A stretch of 64,000 nucleotides of DNA from Methanoplanus sp. FWC-SCC4 (lineage in GTDB: Archaea > Halobacteriota > Methanomicrobia > Methanomicrobiales > Methanomicrobiaceae). The stretch spans positions 1,604,370 to 1,668,369 of the forward strand of contig NZ_CP043875.1 of assembly GCF_032878975.1 (NCBI RefSeq), written 5' to 3'. Each line of letters begins with the position of its first letter. Position 1 is the first letter of the stretch. The notes below the pieces were generated by a model. The model saw only the letters and a list, made by a program, of their open reading frames with translations, was not told the origin of the DNA and did no database searches. Positions 18,790 to 26,851 of the stretch are shown in pieces. A program made the translations under genes and the position numbers.

Positions 18790-19986
18790 ATGAGCACAGG
18801 CATATTCCCACCCGTTGAATTTCAGATGAGCCTTCTTCTTTTCATAGCACTCGGAGGGTACCTTCTTGCATCAAGGATTAATCAGTCAGCTGTCGTGGGA
18901 GAGATCCTGATAGGACTTCTTTTCGGTCCGAGTTTCTTAGGGCTGATAACGTATACGGACTTTGTCAGGAGTATTGCAGGACTTGGTGCCGTAATCCTGA
19001 TGTTTGTAATAGGGTTTGAGTTCAGCTTAAAAGAACTCAGCAATATTAAATTTGGAATTCTGGGAATCTCAGGTGTGATCGTTCCCTGGATAGGCGGATA
19101 TCTGCTGGCGGTTTTATTCGATTTTGACTTCACAACCTCCCTTTTTATTGGAACGGCCCTTACCGCAACAAGCATTGCCATAACTGCCAATGTCCTCCGC
19201 GAGATGTGCCTTTTAAACACCGATGCCGCAAAGGCAATTATTGGCGCTGCAGTTATCGACGATGTGTTAAGCCTTCTTGCTCTTTCAATTACAGCGGATC
19301 TTGCATCGGGTGCTTTTTCATTCACAGGGATTGCCCTTACAATAGCAAAGCAGATTGGATTTTTGGTAATTGCCGGAGCTTTTGGCATAATCTTCATATC
19401 CAGGTGGATTGAGAAGATAGACAGGACGAGACTGGCAAGGAAACACCCCGAGTTTGTCTTTATATTTGCCGTAATGATTGCATTCCTCTATGCCACACTC
19501 TCAGAATATTTCGGCATTTCAGCAATAATAGGTGCATTTATTGCAGGGGTTTCAATAAACGGAGTCGACCTCACTCACAGCAGGGATATTGAGGAGGGGG
19601 CAGAGTATCTGTACATCATTTTTGCATCCATATTCTTTGTCTCACTCGGTATACTGGTTGACGTTTCAGTAATGACAACAGGAGGACTTGTATTCCTCAT
19701 TGTCCTGACAACAGTTGCAATTCTTACAAAAGTTGTGGGATGCAGTATTCCGGCAATTTTACTTGGGTATAGCAAAAAAGACTCACTGGCAATAGGACTG
19801 GGGATGTCACCACGAGGTGAGGTTGCAATGATAGTCGCCTTAATGGGACTAAATATGGCACTTATAGGACAGGATATATTCGTCTCAATCATTATGATGA
19901 GCCTTATAACGACAATATTTACACCAATTGTCTTTCGAAACTGGCTTTATAAAAAAGAGGCCCTTGCATGTGAAGCTGAATTCTGA
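18790..19986 (+). CDS. CPA2-family Na+(K+)/H+ antiporter
   Basis: A 398-residue membrane protein with about 12 hydrophobic segments. Family features include NQSAVVGEILIGLLFGPSFL, FVIGFEFSLKEL, TALTATSIAITANVLREM and the ion-binding double aspartate in GAAVIDDVLSLLAL. Near the C-terminus is GMSPRGEVAMIVALMG, the R-G-E motif of Kef/NapA-type exchangers. It lacks the C-terminal RCK/TrkA-N domain of KefB/C, so it resembles NapA/GerN-type exchangers; ion specificity is not readable from the sequence. It stands alone on the plus strand, with a short AT-rich promoter region upstream. Confidence 0.9.
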   Translation: MSTGIFPPVEFQMSLLLFIALGGYLLASRINQSAVVGEILIGLLFGPSFLGLITYTDFVRSIAGLGAVILMFVIGFEFSLKELSNIKFGILGISGVIVPWIGGYLLAVLFDFDFTTSLFIGTALTATSIAITANVLREMCLLNTDAAKAIIGAAVIDDVLSLLALSITADLASGAFSFTGIALTIAKQIGFLVIAGAFGIIFISRWIEKIDRTRLARKHPEFVFIFAVMIAFLYATLSEYFGISAIIGAFIAGVSINGVDLTHSRDIEEGAEYLYIIFASIFFVSLGILVDVSVMTTGGLVFLIVLTTVAILTKVVGCSIPAILLGYSKKDSLAIGLGMSPRGEVAMIVALMGLNMALIGQDIFVSIIMMSLITTIFTPIVFRNWLYKKEALACEAEF

Positions 19987-20018
19987 AATTAAAACCATGG
20001 ATAAATAAAAAACCAAAA

Positions 20019-21554
20019 TCATAATTTTTTAAGATCAAATACAAACTTTGCACCGGAACTGAAATCACCTTCAATTCTGTCTGTTACAAAAATATCGCTT
20101 CCGTACCTTTCAAGAACCATTTTTACAATGCACAGTCCAAGCCCCTTACCACTTTTATTGAGCTTCCCTTTGGAAAATCTCTCAAAGACAACTGGTTTTT
20201 GTTCATCGAAAATCCCCGGCCCGTCATCAGCAACTGATACTCTCAGATAATCCCCGCAGTCTTTGCAGTCAACATATATTTTGACATCAGACCCGCCAAA
20301 CTTCACACTGTTTCCAAAAAGATTAGCAAAAACCTCGTTTAACAGTTCATCGGCAAGAACCCTGAAACCGCAGGAGGTATAATCAAAATCAGCATCAGGC
20401 AGATGAGACATTTCCCTGCCGATTACTTCATCGACACTGAGGCTTTTTAATTCAGGCAGGTCATCCCTGCACTTCCTTATTATTGAAACATTATTGATTA
20501 TATCAATGCTTTTTTCTATCCCGCATATTGCTTTTCTGGAATTTTCCGAGGTTTCTCCACCCACATCACTGAGAAGTTCGGCATAACCCATGCTAATCAT
20601 GTTTGCATTGCTGATATCATGCATCATTATGTCAAGGTACAGGTTTGCATTTTCATTTGCCCGGATTAAATCCTCCTGCAAATACGCTGACCGGATTATG
20701 CCGCCTGTATGCTGCCCAATAGCTTCAAGCGTTTCTTTTTCCTCAGGTGAAAATTTATGGAAACTGCTTGTTGCAATATTTAATGAACCAATAACTTTAC
20801 CATCAACAGTTACAGGTACGGATGCAACAGAAAACACCCCCATTTCCCCCTCTTCGTGTGGAACGCCAAGATACTCTTCAAGGTAACACGGCTTTTTATT
20901 CAGGAATACCTCATTATGAGGCGGCCGGCAGATATCCGGAGTCAGAACTTTCGGGAAATACAACTGATAAAGCCCGTAATATGAGGTCAGATCTGCTTTT
21001 TTATTATTTTTATCAATGCAGTACAATGCTCCGGCATCAAACTCCATTAACTCAACCGTCTTTGATACAACATTATTAAGTGCATCAGAAGGTGTTTTTG
21101 CAGACACTGAGGCGTTCATAATCTGGTTGATTATGTGAAGCTTGCGGTTTAGGGTTCTTATATCCAATATTGCCTCATTTCTTTCCGTATCATCCCTTAG
21201 CGTTATCATAATCATCTTTTCTGAAAAGTTCTTTCCGGGAATTTTACGGAGGTCGGCAGATATGTATTTTAAGCCGTCAATGCTTTGAAAACGGCAGAGA
21301 ACCCGGGATGAAAAGGATTCCTCGTCATAAATAAGATTGTCAATAACAGGTTTGATTTCATTTTTATCAAAAATGCCCACATCGGGAGAATAAAGGGAAT
21401 TACCTTCAAATAAATCCATGCCTCCCCCTGTTATCAAAGATACCTCTTTTCCTGCACAAACAATTCTGTGATCAGCGTCAGCAATAATATATGGCAGATC
21501 CATATCATCAAGAAATTTTTTCAGATTTTCATGGTCAGGTATGTAATCAGGCAT
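20019..21554 (-). CDS. PAS-GAF histidine kinase
   Basis: A protein of about 511 residues. An N-terminal PAS region (about 10-120) is followed by a GAF domain (about 145-285; SDALNNVVSKTVELMEFDAG, GSLNIATSSFHKFSPEEKE). The dimerisation segment has the methanogen-type H-box LDIMMHDISNANMISMGYAE. The ATPase domain has NLFGNSVKFGG, DDGPGI and GKGLGLCIVK, all intact. No transmembrane helices. The ATG at 21554 has AAGGGTG six bases upstream; a GTG nine codons earlier is an alternative. The CheY-CheC pair 2 kb away could interact, but that is only proximity. Confidence 0.9.
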   Translation of the reverse strand: MPDYIPDHENLKKFLDDMDLPYIIADADHRIVCAGKEVSLITGGGMDLFEGNSLYSPDVGIFDKNEIKPVIDNLIYDEESFSSRVLCRFQSIDGLKYISADLRKIPGKNFSEKMIMITLRDDTERNEAILDIRTLNRKLHIINQIMNASVSAKTPSDALNNVVSKTVELMEFDAGALYCIDKNNKKADLTSYYGLYQLYFPKVLTPDICRPPHNEVFLNKKPCYLEEYLGVPHEEGEMGVFSVASVPVTVDGKVIGSLNIATSSFHKFSPEEKETLEAIGQHTGGIIRSAYLQEDLIRANENANLYLDIMMHDISNANMISMGYAELLSDVGGETSENSRKAICGIEKSIDIINNVSIIRKCRDDLPELKSLSVDEVIGREMSHLPDADFDYTSCGFRVLADELLNEVFANLFGNSVKFGGSDVKIYVDCKDCGDYLRVSVADDGPGIFDEQKPVVFERFSKGKLNKSGKGLGLCIVKMVLERYGSDIFVTDRIEGDFSSGAKFVFDLKKL

Positions 21555-21681
21555 AGGGTACACCCTTATATTGCTTTTCACAATAAAACATCTTCTTATC
21601 AGTCAGGTTAAATCACAGAAAAGGTCTGATAAATGTCATAATCGAATGGTTTTTGTATATCACCGCCGGAGAGAATAGAAT

Positions 21682-22161
21682 ATGAAAGAAATTGAGAAAT
21701 TATCAGGAATACCGGGGATGCTTAGACCATTTAAACAGTACTTAAGTTCAGCAGGTCTTGCTGACGGGAGTCAGATAGTCTTTTACGGATGCCCGGGGAC
21801 ATGCACTCCTTTTGTTGAGCTTTTATCGTATGCTGTCAGGGACTTGCCCTTAAAACCGGTTTTTGTACCGCTTCTTGACGAGGATAATGCAAAAAGCCTT
21901 TCAAATGTACAGGGGGTTGGAATACAGGCGGATAACGATACAAAGATCAACAATCCTTTTGCTGTTGTCTTAATGGGCGGCCTTTCAATGCCAAATGTAC
22001 CGGTATCAGCAGAAGATGCGGCGGATACCATATCAAAATACGACTCAAAAGTGATCGGAATATGTTTCATGAGCATGTTTGAAAAGACAGGATGGCTTGA
22101 AAAATTAAATTTTGATCTATTAATTGATGCAGAAATTGATCCGGTTAAAATATTCAGATAA
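21682..22161 (+). CDS. DUF2124-like conserved archaeal protein
   Basis: A 159-residue soluble protein. It contains QIVFYGCPGTCTPFVELL (a Cys-x3-Cys), alternating strand-helix patterns, AVVLMGGLSMPNVPVS and KVIGICFMSMFEKTGWLEKL. The pattern fits the DUF2124 family of methanogens from memory; I could not search. Function is unknown. The small Rossmann-like layout and two cysteines suggest a ligand- or metal-binding fold, which is inference. It is flanked by two leftward kinase genes and transcribed alone on the plus strand, ending in a strong hairpin. Confidence 0.65.
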   Translation: MKEIEKLSGIPGMLRPFKQYLSSAGLADGSQIVFYGCPGTCTPFVELLSYAVRDLPLKPVFVPLLDEDNAKSLSNVQGVGIQADNDTKINNPFAVVLMGGLSMPNVPVSAEDAADTISKYDSKVIGICFMSMFEKTGWLEKLNFDLLIDAEIDPVKIFR

Positions 22162-22164
22162 AAG

Positions 22165-22187
22165 GATGTGGAATATTTTTCCACATC
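22165..22187. terminator. Strong hairpin between convergent genes
   Basis: A perfect 9-base inverted repeat, GATGTGGAA and TTCCACATC, with a TATTT loop. It starts four bases after the DUF2124-like stop and ends nine bases before the convergent kinase end. It could end or stabilise both transcripts. Confidence 0.55.
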
Positions 22188-22195
22188 AACAATTT

Positions 22196-23332
22196 TCAGG
22201 ATGCATCTTTGAGAGTAAAACGTATCCGAAGCCCGGGTTTTTCAAGACCGGGGGTTACATCTTCTAAAACCAGCTCTCCGGCATATCTTTCAACAAGCAT
22301 TTTTACAATGTAAAGCCCGAGTCCGCTTCCCGGCTTCCATTCCCCGCTGCCCCTCTTAAAACGCTGAAGAACCTCTTCTTTTTCAGCATCGGAGACCCCG
22401 GGGCCGTTATCCTCAACCGATACAAAAACCTCGCCTTCTGATTTGCAGGCCACAATTTTTATTTTGGAATCACTTCCACTGTATTTGAGGCTGTTTCCAA
22501 TAATGTTTACAAAAACCTCTGTCAGGAGTTCATCGGCATAAACATACAGGCCGCTCATCTCATATTCTATATCTGCCTGCGGATACTGCAAAACAGCCTT
22601 GTTTATCTGATCATCAAGAGAGAGTCTGGCAAACGATGAAGCAGTATGCCGAACTTTTCTGATGGTTGACACTGACTTGATTATCTCAGAACTTCTCTGG
22701 GCCGCAATTGTAATTTTTTTTGCATAGTCCTTAACAGTCTCCCCGTCAGTATCTTCCATAAGTATTGAATATCCCATTACAAGCATGTTTATATTGGCAA
22801 TATCATGGGACATAATGTCAAGGTAGAGGTTTGCCTCCTCGTTTGCACTAACAACAGCCTCTTCTGCTTTTATCCTCTCGTTCAGTGCCAGAATCGCACG
22901 ATCCTTCATTCTCCGGTATGCAAGAACCTCTTTTTTGAGTTCGGTTACATCCTCTATAACCATAACGCCAAAAATACCCTCGCCAGTTTCATGCCCGATT
23001 ACAGTACTTGTCTGAATTCTCGGCTCGCCGCCGGGAAGAAAAGCCGGAATTATGGATTCATGAAGCTGGGAGGAAAAAATAACCGGAGGTCCGCCTGCCA
23101 GAACATCATCAACCCTTTCACAGAAAATGATCTCCCTTAAATGGGGATACAAATCAGTAAGTTGTCTGCCCTTTATTTCGGATAGCTCAAGACCTGTCCA
23201 CTCTTCAAGTATTTTGTTCCAGAAAACAACCCTGTATTCTTTATCAAATACACAAACTCCTTCGGGAAAATATCTGGTTACTTCAAAAAGCTCCTCCATA
23301 TTGCATGCACCGTTAAAAGCTTCCAAATTCAT
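22196..23332 (-). CDS. PAS histidine kinase
   Basis: A 378-residue cytosolic kinase with one PAS domain at about 15-135 (FPEGVCVFDKEYRVVFWNKI, EEWTGLELSEIKGRQL). The H-box is YLDIMSHDIANINMLVMGY, close to that of the neighbouring PAS-GAF kinase, so the two probably share ancestry. The ATPase domain is complete: NIIGNSLKYSG, DNGPGV and GSGLGLYIVKMLVERYAG. It lies ten bases upstream of the CheC gene's 3' end side on the same strand, in the order CheY, CheC, kinase, and may be cotranscribed with them. That would make CheY a plausible partner. Confidence 0.9.
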   Translation of the reverse strand: MNLEAFNGACNMEELFEVTRYFPEGVCVFDKEYRVVFWNKILEEWTGLELSEIKGRQLTDLYPHLREIIFCERVDDVLAGGPPVIFSSQLHESIIPAFLPGGEPRIQTSTVIGHETGEGIFGVMVIEDVTELKKEVLAYRRMKDRAILALNERIKAEEAVVSANEEANLYLDIMSHDIANINMLVMGYSILMEDTDGETVKDYAKKITIAAQRSSEIIKSVSTIRKVRHTASSFARLSLDDQINKAVLQYPQADIEYEMSGLYVYADELLTEVFVNIIGNSLKYSGSDSKIKIVACKSEGEVFVSVEDNGPGVSDAEKEEVLQRFKRGSGEWKPGSGLGLYIVKMLVERYAGELVLEDVTPGLEKPGLRIRFTLKDAS

Positions 23333-23341
23333 ATTTTAAAT

Positions 23342-23941
23342 CTAAATCCGATTAATCTTATCAAGGAGAACCTTCATCGATCCGATCTCAAGAAGCATCA
23401 CAATATTTCCCTCAACATTGAGATCCTTCACATTAAAACAGGCGGTTGCCATCAGCACATATTTGTCAAGGCTTTTACTGGATGATTTTACAAGACCAAT
23501 TATTGTATCCTCGCCATAATTTGGTACAGAATATTTTATGTGCGTTTTGAGGATGTTCCCGACCGATCCCATCACACCGTTGAGTATAATATTTCCAATC
23601 TCTTTTACAGTTTCAGCACGAAGACTGTCAAGCTCAGGGGTTCCTGCATCTTCTCCGGTAATTGCCATCACAAGTTTTGCCGCACTGTCGGGAGGGAACA
23701 AAACAGCAGTTGTGCCACAAAAATCCCCGCCGAAATCAAGCTTTACTATTGCGGATTTCTGCTGCAAAAATGAGTCTTTGACTGATTCAATTTCATCAAT
23801 GTGAAATATGCGGATTTGAGGAATGCTTAAAGTGATATGGGATTTTGTAATTTTATTCAGCATCATGGCTGAACGTCCAATTCCAATATTAAGAATTTCA
23901 CGCACTGCATCTATATCTTCGTTGGAAAAATTATGAGGCAT
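23342..23941 (-). CDS. cheC: CheC-type CheY-P phosphatase
   Basis: A 200-residue protein. Both CheC active-site motifs are present: Glu15-x2-Asn18 in VREILNIGIG and Glu114-x2-Asn117 in VKEIGNIILNGVMG. CheC dephosphorylates CheY-P. The ATG at 23941 is preceded by AAAGGTGAT and overlaps nothing essential; it starts just after the CheY stop. It follows the receiver gene and precedes a PAS kinase, all leftward, so the trio likely forms an operon. No cheA, cheW, cheB or cheR genes are nearby, so this is a detached module or serves a chemotaxis system elsewhere. Confidence 0.88.
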   Translation of the reverse strand: MPHNFSNEDIDAVREILNIGIGRSAMMLNKITKSHITLSIPQIRIFHIDEIESVKDSFLQQKSAIVKLDFGGDFCGTTAVLFPPDSAAKLVMAITGEDAGTPELDSLRAETVKEIGNIILNGVMGSVGNILKTHIKYSVPNYGEDTIIGLVKSSSKSLDKYVLMATACFNVKDLNVEGNIVMLLEIGSMKVLLDKINRI

Positions 23942-23948
23942 TGAAAAA

Positions 23949-24377
23949 TCACCTTTCAAGAATACGGGAAACATTTTCAAGAAGTATTTCTTCGTCCACC
24001 GGTTTGTTTACAAAACCCATCGCACCAAGACTTTCACACATCTCCCTGGTGGATTCCTGAATGTCCGATGTCAGTACAACGATTGGAACTTCAATTCCGG
24101 TCTTCTTTGCTTCCCTTAGAACTTCAAAACCATCCATTTCAGGCATAAGAAGATCAAGAATCATTAGATCAGGCTTTTTTGAAACCAGAATCTCGAGAGC
24201 ATCCTTTCCATTGGAGGCTTCAAGAACCAGATAACCTTTTTTCTTCAAAATGGACGTTACTATTTTTCTCTGGAATATTGAGTCATCTGTTACAAGAATA
24301 TGAAACGTAAAATCACCTTTAATAATCTTATAGGAAACTGGTCTGTGAATTGAAGATAAGTTAAACCACAGATACAA
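23949..24377 (-). CDS. CheY-like response regulator (single receiver)
   Basis: A receiver of about 120 residues: ILVTDDSIFQRKIV (acidic pair), DLMILDLLMPEMDG (phospho-acceptor Asp), VVLTSD (Thr), FVNKPVDE (Lys). No output domain, so it acts like CheY. The start is puzzling. A clear AAAGGTGAT site at 24312-24320 is followed by no ATG, GTG or TTG in frame, only an ATT at 24297-24299 just before the conserved core. The first standard start is a TTG at 24377, far upstream of the fold. The upstream boundary is therefore tentative. It heads a CheY-CheC-kinase gene trio. Confidence 0.85.
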   Translation of the reverse strand: MYLWFNLSSIHRPVSYKIIKGDFTFHILVTDDSIFQRKIVTSILKKKGYLVLEASNGKDALEILVSKKPDLMILDLLMPEMDGFEVLREAKKTGIEVPIVVLTSDIQESTREMCESLGAMGFVNKPVDEEILLENVSRILER

Positions 24378-24505
24378 TAAACTTATCTGATTGAAAATAA
24401 TTCACAAAACTAAATTTTAAAAAATAGATAATTTGCCATCAATTCATAAATTCCTTACATATTAAGGACTTTTTACTGAATCAACAATACTTTCGTAAAA
24501 AAAAT

Positions 24506-25369
24506 TTAGATGTATGGGTTGCGCAGACCTTTGCCGACACCCATTGTTGCACGCTCTTCCAGAGTCTTTTTGTTCTTGTCGATCTTGCCTGTAGCAAGTT
24601 TTGTGACAAGGTCAAGACCAGGTTTGACGTCTGCAATGTCTTTTGTCTCAAAGTATCCTGCATTGATTGCCTTTGTCCAGACATCCTCACCCTTCTTTGT
24701 GCGTACAAAGACTGTGCTCCATCCGTCAGGGCTGCCAACAGATCCTGTTGAAACATCCGCAAGGTTTGCTACGTAGTCAAGACATACGTGGCATCCGGGC
24801 TGCTCATATTTGTGTGTTGCTGCAAGAGGGATCTGTGAAAGTGCACCACGCTCTGTGTAAACAGAGAACTTGCCCTTTCCAATGTCCATCTTAACCGCAG
24901 ATTCCATCTTTGTCTTGCAGTGGTCCTCGACGATTGTCTCAAGACCCTGGTATGGGAAGTTTTCCATGCAGAAGATACCGATTGCAAGTGCAATCTTGTC
25001 AGGAACCTTGCGCATTGCCATAGGGTAAAGCTGGGCTTTTCTGACTGCCTGCATCTGACATGGTGTTCCGACAATACCTACTTTGTCAAGACCATAGGAA
25101 CGTGTTGCCTCTTTGATGAGCATCATGTTAGGGCTGATTGTGTAGCGGGTACCGCGTGCTGCAAGAAGCTCTTCCTTTGTTGTTGCAACTACAGGCTCGG
25201 GTTTCCATGGCTCATCGCCAGGTCCTGCCACGATAGCTCCGTCAATGATACCTTCTTCAAGTGCATATGCAAAGAGCTGGGTTACAATACCTCCGTCCTG
25301 AGAGTATTTAAGAATCTCAGGATCTGCTGCACGTGCTGACACTGCTGTTTTATAGTTTCCGAGTACCAT
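24506..25369 (-). CDS. frhB: F420-reducing hydrogenase subunit beta FrhB
   Basis: A protein of about 287 residues; the FAD- and Fe-S-containing subunit that passes electrons from the hydrogenase core to coenzyme F420. Family blocks include YSQDGGIVTQLFAYALEEG, ARGTRYTISPN, GIVGTPCQMQAVRKAQL, FCMENFPYQGL and a late HVCLDYVANLADVSTGSVG. The cysteines of the cluster and the FAD region look conserved. The ATG at 25369 has AGGTGAG upstream and sits immediately after the frhG stop. Last gene of frhADGB, the gene order known from methanogens. Confidence 0.96.
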   Translation of the reverse strand: MVLGNYKTAVSARAADPEILKYSQDGGIVTQLFAYALEEGIIDGAIVAGPGDEPWKPEPVVATTKEELLAARGTRYTISPNMMLIKEATRSYGLDKVGIVGTPCQMQAVRKAQLYPMAMRKVPDKIALAIGIFCMENFPYQGLETIVEDHCKTKMESAVKMDIGKGKFSVYTERGALSQIPLAATHKYEQPGCHVCLDYVANLADVSTGSVGSPDGWSTVFVRTKKGEDVWTKAINAGYFETKDIADVKPGLDLVTKLATGKIDKNKKTLEERATMGVGKGLRNPYI

Positions 25370-25370
25370 T

Positions 25371-26348
25371 TCACTCACCTCCCTTGCCCATTGCACCATC
25401 AATTGCTTCGATTATACCTTCAAACTGATTCATTACATCGAAGTTGAAGAAACTGCGTGGACACTGTGCATAGCATGCACCGCATTTTATGCACATTTCA
25501 CGGTCAATGTTGGGTCTTCCGTATTCAATTGTGATTGCACGGACAGGGCAGCTTGCTGCACATGTACCGCATCCCATACAGAGACCCTGATTGATGACAT
25601 CCACCATGAGGTCGCATCCGCAGGCTTCTGTTCCCTTCTTTGCAAGGTCCATTAACGGCTTTAAGTATGCTGCTGCAAGTTCTTTCTGCTCGTCTGTACC
25701 CTGCAGGAGCAGGTATGCCATTACACAGACATTTCTGATTGCTTCTGCACCCGGCGGGCATGAAGGGATATAAAGATCCACATCAATCAGGTCGCCGATT
25801 GGCACGAAAGACTCATGCTGGGGCTGGTTCCACTGACCACCACGGCAGAATCTTGTTATGTTTCCATATGCTGCACATCCACCGAGGGCAACGACAACTT
25901 TTGCCTTTTCCCTGGTTTCCTTAATTTCTCTGACGGAACACTCATCCTGAAGACATACTGAACCCTCTACCAATGCAACATCCATTTCAGGGATGTGCCT
26001 GACATCTGCAAGTGTCAGACAGTAGACGAGGTCTGCATAATCATCCAGAATTTTGAAGAGCCCCTCATAATTATCTGCAAGTGACACCAAACATCCGGTA
26101 CATCCGGACATGTGAACGTGTCCAACGGTAATTTTGTTTACCACAGGCTTTTCCTCCTTAATTTCTCCATCCAGCTTTTGTTCTGTCTTTACATCAGCGG
26201 GTTTCACCATGGGTTTTTCCACGGTTTCTTCCACAGGTTTCACGGGCCCGGACTTCTCCTGATCCACAACCGGTATTTTCACCGGCTTTTTCCCGGATTC
26301 CTTATCTTCGCCTGTAAAGATCTCTTTAAGTCGAGATAGTAGTCCCAT
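25371..26348 (-). CDS. frhG: F420-reducing hydrogenase small subunit FrhG with N-terminal extension
   Basis: A 325-residue small subunit holding the electron-transfer clusters. The hydrogenase core starts near residue 73 with GHVHMSGCTGCLVSLADN (proximal cluster cysteines 83 and 86), then LVEGSVC, GGCAAYGNI and IPSCPPGAEAI. Two ferredoxin motifs follow, CMGCGTCAASCP and CIKCGACYAQCP. An extra N-terminal segment of about 70 residues is unusual: it opens MGLLSRLKEIFTGE, a likely amphipathic helix, and continues with repeated Lys-Pro-Val-Glu. Its ATG has GGGGTGG at a good distance and no later start fits, so the extension is real. It overlaps frhD by 23 bases. Confidence 0.96.
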   Translation of the reverse strand: MGLLSRLKEIFTGEDKESGKKPVKIPVVDQEKSGPVKPVEETVEKPMVKPADVKTEQKLDGEIKEEKPVVNKITVGHVHMSGCTGCLVSLADNYEGLFKILDDYADLVYCLTLADVRHIPEMDVALVEGSVCLQDECSVREIKETREKAKVVVALGGCAAYGNITRFCRGGQWNQPQHESFVPIGDLIDVDLYIPSCPPGAEAIRNVCVMAYLLLQGTDEQKELAAAYLKPLMDLAKKGTEACGCDLMVDVINQGLCMGCGTCAASCPVRAITIEYGRPNIDREMCIKCGACYAQCPRSFFNFDVMNQFEGIIEAIDGAMGKGGE

Positions 26349-26841
26349 AATCCACCCCTATTTCTGTCAGTGCTAACTGCACTGCTTTAGGAATGGCCTT
26401 TCTAACGCTTTCAGTGACCCAGAATTCGGCCTCATCAGACTCGTTATCAATCTGGGATATGTCAATGCTCTCAGGCTGGCAACCCAATATTACTATTTCA
26501 GTTCTTTCCGAAAGGATCTGAAGCGGCTCTTTTAACCCCCATGAATGAGGATCGGTATAGCTTCCCGGAGGAAGAACATCCGGCGTCACTCTTGTTATCT
26601 CCCCTGGCTCACCGCCAAAGTCCATTATATCCAGTATAACCATTTTTTTAACAGGTATATCGGACTGTGCCATGAGTGTGAAGAGATAATGAGGGCCTGC
26701 CAGGCCTGCATCCATAGCCTTTACATTTTCAGGAAGTGACAGCTTTTTTAATTCGGCAATCGCTGCCGGTCCAAAACCGTCGTCAGTCTGAAGCGGATTT
26801 CCGCAACCGACGATCATATTTTCAGCATACCAGTCTGACAT
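26326..26841 (-). CDS. frhD: Coenzyme F420 hydrogenase maturation endopeptidase FrhD
   Basis: A 171-residue HycI-type protease that trims the C-terminus of FrhA after nickel insertion. The N-terminal IVGCGNPLQTDDGFGPAAI contains the conserved Gly-Asn-x-Asp-like nickel-sensing stretch, and DAGLAGPHYL and LDIMDFGGEPG follow as in the family. It sits between frhA and frhG as in other methanogens and overlaps frhG at its 3' end. Its substrate FrhA ends with a removable tail of 17 residues, which is consistent with this role. Confidence 0.94.
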   Translation of the reverse strand: MSDWYAENMIVGCGNPLQTDDGFGPAAIAELKKLSLPENVKAMDAGLAGPHYLFTLMAQSDIPVKKMVILDIMDFGGEPGEITRVTPDVLPPGSYTDPHSWGLKEPLQILSERTEIVILGCQPESIDISQIDNESDEAEFWVTESVRKAIPKAVQLALTEIGVDYGTTIST

Positions 26842-26851
26842 TAAACACTAC

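Noticed and set aside
18882-19397. Long open frame on the minus strand inside the antiporter gene
   Set aside because: It is the antisense of a clear membrane transporter and its translation has no recognisable protein character.
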